This document shows positions 55,947 through 64,000 of a stretch of 64,000 nucleotides of DNA, one piece after another (positions within the stretch are counted from its first letter, which is position 1; each line of letters starts with the position of its first letter). The notes under the pieces were generated by a model, which saw only the letters and a program-made list of their open reading frames with translations, ran no database searches and was not told where the DNA came from. The stretch is from Cylindrotheca closterium. Lineage: Eukaryota; Bacillariophyta; Bacillariophyceae; Bacillariales; Bacillariaceae. The stretch covers positions 453,007 to 517,006 of the forward strand of contig CAKOGP040001758.1 in assembly GCA_933822405.4 (NCBI GenBank), written 5' to 3'. The translations under genes were made by a program, and so were the position numbers.

Positions 55947-57504
55947 ATGTCATCCTCCTCAAACAAAGACAAAAAACAGGGAAAAACGCCTACTTTTATG
56001 GATCGCTTTGCTCTTCACCTGTGAGTTTGTTTGTTTGATGATGGTCTCCATGTGATGCTGTCGTTGTTTCTTGTGACTTGGACGAGCTCTCATTGTTAAG
56101 CTGCATCCGTTGACGAATAGGAGGGCAAATTTCCAATTTATCACTTATTGACTCTCTTTTCTTTCTCATAAACCCGAATCTGTTTTTTTCCTTTCTTCTT
56201 CTTCTTCTTCTTTTCTTTCATATAGAGCCAAGGAATTGGTGGGATCCAAGACGGTCCTTCAAGTGTTGAACCAACAACTTCATGGTGACAGTGGCAAAAC
56301 GAAGGAGCATCCCCTGTATTGGCGTAGTGATTTGTTCCTGGAGGATCCAGCCGACATGATGAATGCTTCCAAGTGGCCTTGTTATTGTTCCTCTACAACA
56401 ACAACTACTACTACAACTACTACTGGTACTACTACTGGCAACCAACAAGTTCGCCAACGACAACATTTGCTCTACCTCGATGCCAAGTTTGAATTTATTT
56501 GCAAGAACAATAACGACGACGACGACGACCAACCTACTCACAAGAAACAAGTCCAGGTCACGTGGGGTTGTTTTGTCTTGCATCATTCTAAAAGTGGTAA
56601 TGGCAATGATGACTCCACAACAACAACAACAGCAAAAACCATAACAACATGCAAGAATAATTATGGCATGTATTACAAGAGCAAACCCATGAGGCTTCAC
56701 TGCCTCGAAAAACATGTCGAGAGCATGGACATTGATCTACCGGAGCAACCGCAAAACATGGCCAAGTTTATGAGACCTGCTCTAGTAGGCGAGCAGCAAA
56801 AGAAGAACAGCAGCAAGGGCGGTGATATGAATGCAAAGAAGGCCAAGGACTTTCACATTCAATTGAAAGATTCTAGCAATACGTTCGACAACAACGATAC
56901 CGAGAAAACGAAAAAGACGACTCTGCAGTTGGAGCTTTACTACGAAGAGCTGAATGACAAGGGGGTCTTGACACTGGAGTTGGAAGAGCAAGCATCTAGT
57001 CCATACAATGAACTGGCCATGGAACCCCTTTACCTGCGAGAAATCATGCGTTCGAGTGGTCCAGAGGAAGAGGAAATTCCACCAACCACCCGAACCACTT
57101 CTCAAAGCAATAGTCAAGGTTCATTAGGAAGTCCCTTTGGTGGTGGCAGTATCAGTATCAGTCAATCTCATCAGAATAATCAACCAATGATGAGCAGTCA
57201 AAACAGCGTCTTTGGAAGCCCAATCAATGCGACTCCTCGTCCAGCAGCAAGAGAAAGGAATATGGTCGATGTCCAATTGGATCAAGCTCTTGATGTATGG
57301 TTCCGGCAAACCAATGACGACGAAAGCGATAACGGCAACAATGACAACAGCAAAGTGGCAGCTTCCAGCATGGCATCTTCTCCCATAGCTGGTGCTGCTG
57401 GTGCTGCCAACAACAACAAGAAACGCCCACCACCAAGAAACATTCAAAACCATGGAATGCGAAGAATCAAGAAAAAGAAGAAAAAGGGAGGATTGTTTGG
57501 GTAA
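55947..57504 (+). CDS. Orphan low-complexity protein
   Basis: Exons 55947-56020 and 56226-57504 join in phase (GTGAGT...TATAG, with a strong CTTCTTCTT tract) to 450 aa. The structured part (about 15-230) has MDRFALHLAKELVGSKTVLQVLNQQLHGD, given here for orientation only by its first half MDRFALHLAK, then YWRSDLFLED and GMYYKSKPMRLHCLEKH. Runs of Thr, Asp and Asn come from trinucleotide repeats. The C-terminal half is Ser/Gln/Asn-rich and ends KKKKKKGGLFG, a basic, possibly nuclear tail. I do not recognise a family. The consistent frame, good splice sites and convergent 3' end with the PanK gene support it as real. Confidence 0.65.
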
Positions 57505-57769
57505 ACCAAAAAAAGTGGATGGAATGTACACGAGTGAGTATGGGGGTGCTACAGTATGAAGCATTTTTCCAACTGGTTATGCAACCGATCCGAGTTGAAA
57601 TACTATTATACTCTACAGGATACCATACCAATAAAATACTACTACTAGCTAGAACTAGGACTATAGGTACTAGATATTCGAAACGTAAACATCACATTAG
57701 CACAGTCGCCCAACCAACAGTATCACATCTAGTCATCCCCAAAGCCATATCATTACGGCACGCTCTCTT

Positions 57770-60033
57770 TTAGTTTGCACCGTTACCGGCTGCAGGTGGT
57801 GCTTCGGCAGTTGTTGTCGTCGTCGTCACAGCAGCTGCTGCTGCTGCAGCAGCAGGTGGAGCTCCAGAGGCTTCCGCTGTGGGCTCTCCTCGCGACAAGC
57901 CATCCACCACAGAGGCATTCGGGCCTTCGTATTCGGTATCATCGTTGCGATGAACTTGATACAATCTCAAGGCTGACAAAATATCCTTCTCATCAAATTC
58001 TTCTTCATCCTCATCGTCATAAATGACATGCCAATAAAAGGGTTCCTTTGGCTGAGTGACTTTATCAATCGTACCAAAGTAAATGGCGGCTTCTCCACCG
58101 GGACCTTCAAAGGCCTTGGCCACACGTTTGTTGATGTACATGGTGCGTTTGTCTCCGGTTTCCTTGCCCCCCTTGGCTTTCTTCTTTTGGGGACCATCCT
58201 TGGACTTTCGGCCACGTTTGCCGCCCGATTGAGCTTGCTTCTTATTATCATCGGTAGCCTTGTGTTGGGCCAATTCTTCCTCGCGCTTCTCTTGTCGCTT
58301 GGGGGCGTCCTCCTTGAGTTTACTGCTCTTGGCTTCCATTTGGACAATGGATTTGTTGACTTGATCCAATTTGAGTTTTTCGCCACTTTTAATTTCGCCT
58401 ACTTCGAGGTACAATTGAAGAGCGTCTAGTATTGAATTGTATTGCATTGAATTGTATTGGAGAAAAAAGGCGAAAGGGAAACAGCAAAGATGTGTTAGTA
58501 ATCGCATAGAAAAGATAGATAACAAGAAGAACACCAATCACTTTGATTATTCTCTTCTTCCATAACACACCCACCCACACCCAACACTTACCATAAATCT
58601 CCGCAAACTCAACGTGTTCCGCATCTCCATCATCGTATCGCACAAAGAACAAATCGTCTTCCAACCTGGCACCGCTCTTGATGGACATGATGGACCCACG
58701 AAAAACATCAGTTCCATCGTAGTTCATGTATGGGAATCGTCTTGCAATACGATTTCCTTTGAGGACCTCCCGAAGTATGTCCTCCGGATTGTCCGCTTCT
58801 GGCGGCACCTTTTGGCACAAGAGTTGTCCGACTCCATAGTGCACCAAATGTTTGGCCTCTTCCACATCAAATTCTCCAATAGGCATGGAAGCTCCTGGTT
58901 CGGCTCGAATGATTCCCGAAAAGTCCTTTTGGAGAACTTTAATGAGAAAGGCAGCATCACCACCAGCAACCACTACCACTGGTTTCTGGTCTGTGATTCC
59001 ATCGTCCTTGACCTTTTCCAAAAAGTGTTTGACCAGGTAACGAGTCTGGTTGGCAATTTCGGTAAAGGTGGAGGTCATCAAAGCCTCAAAGGTATTTTGA
59101 GCAAAGATCGGAAACGGCGTGTTGGTTTCCATCTTTTCCTTGAGGGCCTTGTGGTAATGGGTGTGATCAATTTCGGGCAATCCGTCGCAATAATCCGCCA
59201 GACACCGAAATCGTGCACCGACTCCCGGAGCAATGCCACCACCAACAATCTCTCCCTTGTTGTTGACGGCAGTATAAGTCCAGGCAGTTCCGGCATCGAA
59301 ACACAAGACGTGACGTTTGGGATAGGTAGTCTTGCAGGAAAAGAGCGTGGAAACCCGATCAACTCCAATGGTTTCGTAGGCACCTTCCTCCTTGGAAAAG
59401 AAATGAAAGGATTGCAATCGTACCACCCGTGAGGGAACGTCCTTGAAGAGAAAATGAATTCCATTTTCGTGTTCCATATTGGTGGACACAATGTAGACAC
59501 TCAAGGCTGGAGATTTTCTTCTGGCGGCCACTTGGGACGCAATGTCCTTGTGATGATCGGCGGTTTCGGTTCCAAAAATAATGGAATGGACCTGTCGGGG
59601 CAAATGTCTGGCGAGGACAGTGCAAGCGTCATCGGTATGTTGTTCATCTCGTAGGACGGGAGGTGTTCTGTTTGGTTGAATAATATGATAATAAATCCAA
59701 TAAAACAAAGCCAAAATGAGTGAGTGAGTGAGTGAGTGAGTGTGGTTCTGGTTCCAATCCAATGCAATGCCAAATATCACAAATAAAGTACAGTATACCC
59801 AACGAAGATATGCGAGATATGCCAATCTTCAATTGCAATTACACAAATGACAATGATTAGACACAACGAAACACAACGTACCTCCAAAAGAGTACAGGAA
59901 CAAAACCAGAGTCGATTCCAGTATGCAATGCCCAGTTCAAGTTGGAGTTTCCAGCAGATATGGATATGATATTCTCATCAAACCGGGAGGGCGCATCCTC
60001 TGGCCAAACCGCAACTCGAACTCGGGGTGGCAT
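57770..60033 (-). CDS. Type III pantothenate kinase fused to two Tudor-like modules
   Basis: Exons 60033-59882, 59667-58592 and 58425-57770 join in phase (GTACGT...ACAG; GTAAGT...CTAG) to 627 aa. The kinase part (about 1-330) has ISISAGNSNLNWAL (CoaX phosphate motif, with Ser where Asp is usual), IGVDR, VLCFDAGTAWTYTAV, GGGIAPGVG and VVVVAGGDAAFL. Type III PanK makes 4'-phosphopantothenate, the first step of CoA synthesis. A module then follows: RIARRF...FRGSI...FFVRYDDGDAEHVEFAEIYDALQLY (about 370-425, across the second splice). After a Lys-rich linker comes a second copy: RVAKAF...YFGTI...WHVIYDDEDEEEF...ALRLY. These read as Tudor-like domains. The tail is Ala/Thr-rich. The fusion is one continuous reading frame. 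Confidence 0.85.
59716..59742. repeat. (TGAG)n microsatellite in PanK intron 1
   Basis: About six GAGT tetramers in the first intron. Confidence 0.85.
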
Positions 60034-60101
60034 TGTTTCTATTTTGTTTTGTTTTTGTTTTTGTTTGACTCCCTAAAAGTGCCTGAGAAGATCGGATGAT
60101 A

Positions 60102-60139
<38 letters not shown>

Positions 60140-60604
60140 AATCCAAACGGTACTGTAGAAGAAGAATCCAACTTGACTTTCACTATTGGCTCTCTTTTAT
60201 TGGTCACTAAAAGGTTGGCTCCCTCTCCTCTTCGGTCTCTCCAAAACTGCGGCCATGGTCGTCTGTCAGTAGATCCTCCTCGCTTTTTACTGACCCATGG
60301 ATCCTTTTGGTACTTTCTGTCGCGTACATTTTGGCGTACGAAAGAAATCTTTGCTCGGCGCACCGATCTGTTTACGGACATTCGCATTCTCAACGGACAG
60401 TGAACACAGTGTTTTAAAAAAATCGCCGATTGATTGATTGTTGTCGCTCGTCGTTTCCCAATCTACTCGTATGCATTCAACATCCACGTGCGATTGTTCT
60501 TTCTCGCTCTCTCTGTGTGTTCGTCATTTCATTGCCATCCCCATCCATCAAACAAAGACACCCACACCGGTCTTCTCCCTATCGATCAAGCCATAGGATG
60601 TGCC
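60034..60604. other. Divergent promoter region, PanK fusion and large membrane protein
   Basis: 571 bases between start codons on opposite strands. Includes the GT microsatellite at 60108-60138. No gene supported. Confidence 0.4.
60108..60138. repeat. (GT)n microsatellite
   Basis: About fifteen GT dinucleotides in the promoter-side region of the PanK fusion gene. Confidence 0.9.
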
Positions 60605-63600
60605 ATGGTGAAATCTCTGATTAACGAGAAAAAAATGTATTCCTCAAACATGGATCATCCAACCCCGTCGGCCACGAATAAGATTCCTCCTCTTCCACCC
60701 ATTGCGACTACTGCTACGGTGAAGATTCTCCCATGGAAGATTCTCACAGCTGGACACTTGACCAAATTGCTACCTTCTTCTCTTTCCAGCTACGTCGAGG
60801 AAGGCTCCTCGGAATATACAATGGTCACGACAGCTCTGGCCATCTTGTTGGTGTTGTGGTTTTTCTTTCAATTCAAACCCTTTTCGAGGCCACCGCCCGT
60901 CCAAAAGAAGAAATTACCAAGACGGCCCGCCTTGTCCATCTTGTTCAAGCCCGATGATAATATTGCCTCTTCTTCCAATGCGGAGCAAAGTAATACGGAA
61001 CACGATCACTCCAATACCAACCATCATGGACATTTTCATCATCGAACCTCTTCTTTTTTACGGTCTTCCTTTAGTGTGGGCTCGGAAACAATGCCAGAGA
61101 ATCTCTTTGGGGAAGCTACGACTGCAACTGCGGCGGCAACGAGTCTTAATACTACTACTGCTACGACAACTACTACCACTGCCACTGCCAATCCAGAAAT
61201 CAAGACGCATCGCACCGTCTTTTCGTCTTCCACCGCGGGCGGCGCCTTTTCGGTCAACGGAGACACTACCACGGCCCATTCGACGCCCTCCAAAGAGCAT
61301 AGAAAAGCAGCTTCCTTTTCGTTCTCTCCAAAATCCAACAAACGAGGAGGAGACGAAAAGACCAGCACTGCTAGCACTACTACTGGTACCAATACCAATA
61401 CCAATACCAATGCCAATTCGACCAAACACAGTTTTGATTTGCCCGATTCCTTTGCACCCTTGCTCTCATCCTCCCAAACCGAAGTCCTCTTGCATCATTT
61501 GACGGCCGATTTGATCCACGGGATTCATGCACAGGCACGGGTGCAAATGAAACCAGGCAAACACGAAATACCGCTCGACAAGAATGCCACACGGCCCCAA
61601 CTCATTTTCAACGCACCGCAAGAAGAGGGGTGCTTGTTCAGTGTCACGGCACAAATTGGCAGCGACTGCTGTTCGGCCGTGGAAGATTTGGATGTCAACA
61701 TTCCGACCAGCAATCGATCAAGGCCCATGGTCAAACATGCCGAAATTGCCATTTATCCGGCGGTTCCATTGTTGAATGTGGCTCCCACCTTGATTCATTT
61801 TCCATCCCTCTTTGAAGATCAATCTATGTTGCCCTACATGAGACGGATACCGTTGGTGCGATTCTTAGTGGATTGGGTGGTGGCCATTTCGTCGTCCATT
61901 GAGAAACTATTGTGGGTACTGGAAGGCTTTATCCGGATTCACTTGGGTAAAATCAAGGTGACTCCACTTTATAAAGGCAAATCCAAAGACGAGTCGCCGG
62001 AATGGCGATTGAGTTTGGCCTTTTCGGGGCACGTGTTGTTGTTTGGAGTCATACCCATTCCATTCATCAACGTGGTCTTGCCGTCCTTTATCATTCCACA
62101 ACCACATGCGCTCTTGGAATATTTGTTGTCCAAACAACCATTGGCCTCGGCCAAGTTACGAAGAGAAAATATTGCCGAAAATCAAATTGCCATGGCGGTC
62201 TTGGATACCATTGATAGTTGGAATTCCAAAGTGGAGATTGTGGCGACACCACCAGCCGTGGGAATCGATTTGACGTTGCCAGGAGGAGTATCTCTAGGAA
62301 TGGAATTGATGCATGGAAGGGATCCATTAGCAGGACGTACTCGAGACATGGGATTGGAGTCGCCTCTCGATTTGGAGGAAGATGGCGAGAATGGTGAAAA
62401 TTCTGGTCAAATTTTCCCCGCGAGCTCGGGTGGTGCCTCCATGTCTTCTTGGACGACCAATGATGGGACTCGAACGGAGTTTCGGCCACAGTCCATCCAT
62501 CAGGGATCCACCAAACTGTTTGATGCCAATTCATTGGTGCCATGGAAGCTGGAGCTGGCGGCCAAGGGAAAGTTTGGTCAAGACAAAATGACCTTTCACT
62601 TGCTGGACTGCTCCTTTCTACATGAAGATAAGGAAGCAATCTTTCCCACCAAGAGTCAATTTCATACTCGCGGAAGTTTTGCAGTGTGGAAGAAGAATCA
62701 TCATGTCTCGTCCAAGATGGACGCAAAAGCGGTGCATCGGGCCGCCTTGGTCAATTCTACCGAGAGCCCCTCAGTCGCTTCGATTCTTTTCTTTCCCGAA
62801 GAGATGGATTTCCTTCAACGGGATGGACGAATCGTCCACTATGACTACGCCTTTGATGTTTCGGAAGATTCCAAACTGGATGCCATTACATTTTCAGTGG
62901 GAGCCAACCATCCAATGTTAAATGGTGGAAGTATGGTGACGACTATTTTGGAATCTCTGTACGCCCACGGATCGGTTTCGGCACGGGAAAAGGCGGTTTT
63001 GGACCCATTGGAACGAAAACAGAAACGTAACATTCTTCGTCACCTTCCAGCGATTGATTTCACGTTTGGCATCGGGAACTCCTTCATTCCACCAGAATCA
63101 CACTCATACACCAATGATGGTCAAACCAAATCACTTCCAGGTATGCAGGGAGGACGAATCATGGTGCGCATGTTGGGAGGAATCAAACAAGACGACGAGC
63201 GTTACGAAAACGATGATAGTAATTCGGATATTGGCATGTCCATTGATTCACCCATGAAGATCACCCAGGAGGCATTAGTTGCCGATGGGATCAAAGTGGT
63301 TGCGGATATTGGATTCTCGTCTATTATTCTGAACAGCGAAACAAGTGTGAAGGAGTTCCCCGAGTTGGACATTTTCGACGGAACCAAGCTGAAAGCCTTT
63401 ACTTCTGGCAAGTTGGGTGGAAACATCCACTGTCACTTGCGGCCTCAAATGCTCAGTACGACCGCGACCACCTCTACAGGACCAAACATTTTCAATCCTC
63501 TGGAAGCGTATGAAATTGACTGCTCGGGATCCAACCTGTCGGTACGCATCAAGGAATCCACCACATCCCTCGGGCACCGACGTGTCATCATTCCTACCGA

Positions 63601-64000
63601 AACAAGCTTCAAAGTGAGAGTTGCGAAAAGTGTGATTGACATGGCGTTGGAAGGACAAACAGAGTGTGAATTGAGTTGGGATTTCCAAGGGTTGTCACCA
63701 ATCCTTCAAGTAACTGATGTTGGTTTCTTCCCAGAGTCTGTTGTCCATGAAAAAAAGGAGCAAGTGTCTCTTTTGATTGCACCACTACGTCAAGGGCGCC
63801 TGAACATGCAAATTTCTCCTGTTGGAGGTATTCATATTACCAAGGCCGTTACGTCAAGAGAAGACAAGGAAGGACTGTACGATTGGAAGTTTTTCAATGC
63901 GCTGGTATCGGTTTCTCCAGATCAAAGTTCGACGGAAAGGCTGTTGGACGTCATTCATGACAAGCGCTCCATGAACAAGTTGTTGCAAGTGATCAAACTT
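60605..64000 (+). CDS. Large membrane-anchored protein of unknown function (partial, runs off the window)
   Basis: From the ATG at 60605 the frame stays open to the window edge, at least 1132 aa without an intron. A single N-terminal transmembrane helix (MVTTALAILLVLWFFFQF, about 76-93) precedes a basic stretch (KKKLPRRP), suggesting a membrane anchor with a cytosolic bulk. A Thr/Ser/Asn-rich linker follows to about 280. Then come long beta-rich stretches with WRLSLAFSGHVLLFGVIPIP, LTLPGGVSLGMEL, AIDFTFGIGNSF and repeated strand-turn patterns. A hydrophobic LVRFLVDWVVAISSSIEKLLWVL (first part LVRFLVDWVV, about 420) may be a second membrane-associated segment. I do not recognise the family. 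An elongated beta protein such as a lipid-transfer type is only a guess. Confidence 0.7.
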   Translation, partial: MVKSLINEKKMYSSNMDHPTPSATNKIPPLPPIATTATVKILPWKILTAGHLTKLLPSSLSSYVEEGSSEYTMVTTALAILLVLWFFFQFKPFSRPPPVQKKKLPRRPALSILFKPDDNIASSSNAEQSNTEHDHSNTNHHGHFHHRTSSFLRSSFSVGSETMPENLFGEATTATAAATSLNTTTATTTTTTATANPEIKTHRTVFSSSTAGGAFSVNGDTTTAHSTPSKEHRKAASFSFSPKSNKRGGDEKTSTASTTTGTNTNTNTNANSTKHSFDLPDSFAPLLSSSQTEVLLHHLTADLIHGIHAQARVQMKPGKHEIPLDKNATRPQLIFNAPQEEGCLFSVTAQIGSDCCSAVEDLDVNIPTSNRSRPMVKHAEIAIYPAVPLLNVAPTLIHFPSLFEDQSMLPYMRRIPLVRFLVDWVVAISSSIEKLLWVLEGFIRIHLGKIKVTPLYKGKSKDESPEWRLSLAFSGHVLLFGVIPIPFINVVLPSFIIPQPHALLEYLLSKQPLASAKLRRENIAENQIAMAVLDTIDSWNSKVEIVATPPAVGIDLTLPGGVSLGMELMHGRDPLAGRTRDMGLESPLDLEEDGENGENSGQIFPASSGGASMSSWTTNDGTRTEFRPQSIHQGSTKLFDANSLVPWKLELAAKGKFGQDKMTFHLLDCSFLHEDKEAIFPTKSQFHTRGSFAVWKKNHHVSSKMDAKAVHRAALVNSTESPSVASILFFPEEMDFLQRDGRIVHYDYAFDVSEDSKLDAITFSVGANHPMLNGGSMVTTILESLYAHGSVSAREKAVLDPLERKQKRNILRHLPAIDFTFGIGNSFIPPESHSYTNDGQTKSLPGMQGGRIMVRMLGGIKQDDERYENDDSNSDIGMSIDSPMKITQEALVADGIKVVADIGFSSIILNSETSVKEFPELDIFDGTKLKAFTSGKLGGNIHCHLRPQMLSTTATTSTGPNIFNPLEAYEIDCSGSNLSVRIKESTTSLGHRRVIIPTETSFKVRVAKSVIDMALEGQTECELSWDFQGLSPILQVTDVGFFPESVVHEKKEQVSLLIAPLRQGRLNMQISPVGGIHITKAVTSREDKEGLYDWKFFNALVSVSPDQSSTERLLDVIHDKRSMNKLLQVIKL

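Noticed and set aside
58614..59432. 272-codon plus-strand open frame
   Set aside because: Antisense to the pantothenate kinase exon, which has clear motifs and phase-correct splices. The antisense translation shows none.

Overview
This window is nuclear DNA of a photosynthetic stramenopile, most likely a diatom and probably a pennate one. I could not identify the genus. The evidence is as follows. Genes are spliced, with short GT-AG introns of about 60-120 nt. Five copies of a D-[IV]-x-[FM]-G-type module that I read as DUF6824 occur in three genes, and I know that family mainly from diatoms. There is a fungal/diatom-type HSF DNA-binding protein and a Pro-Thr-rich secreted surface protein. Two N-termini look like diatom bipartite plastid presequences. 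No transposon, CRISPR array, rRNA or convincing tRNA was seen.

Layout by gene: ZMAT2/Snu23 splicing factor (+); HAD-IIA phosphoglycolate-type phosphatase (+); a doubtful orphan locus (-); GNAT acetyltransferase (+); DNA polymerase zeta catalytic subunit REV3 (-, nine exons resolved); six-TM channel with an EF hand (-); methyltransferase-like plastid protein (-); EEP nuclease (-); arrestin-DUF6824 fusion (+); UPF2 (-); GNS-like sulfatase (-); two tandem DUF6824 genes (+); HSF (-); aldose 1-epimerase fused to an N-terminal methyltransferase (+); RIO1 kinase (-); DUF6817 protein (+); BRF1 (-); K+ channel with cNMP-binding and ankyrin domains (-); crotonase (-); PT-rich surface protein (-); AKTIP/FTS pseudo-E2 (+); FAD oxidoreductase (+); SCC2/NIPBL cohesin loader (-); orphan protein (+); type III pantothenate kinase fused to two Tudor-like modules (-); and a large membrane-anchored protein open at the right edge (+).

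Genes are tightly packed and many are head-to-head, sharing a few hundred bases of promoter. For most multi-exon genes I reconstructed the exons by hand from GT/AG sites. I required the phases to agree and the joined protein to match the family, so exon ends are given to the base.

Most genes are housekeeping: splicing, NMD, translesion synthesis, cohesin loading, Pol III initiation and ribosome maturation. The unusual content is three domain fusions (epimerase-NTMT1, PanK-Tudor, arrestin-DUF6824), a channel with a non-canonical pore, a tandem DUF6824 pair with a duplicated splice acceptor, and one large protein I do not recognise.
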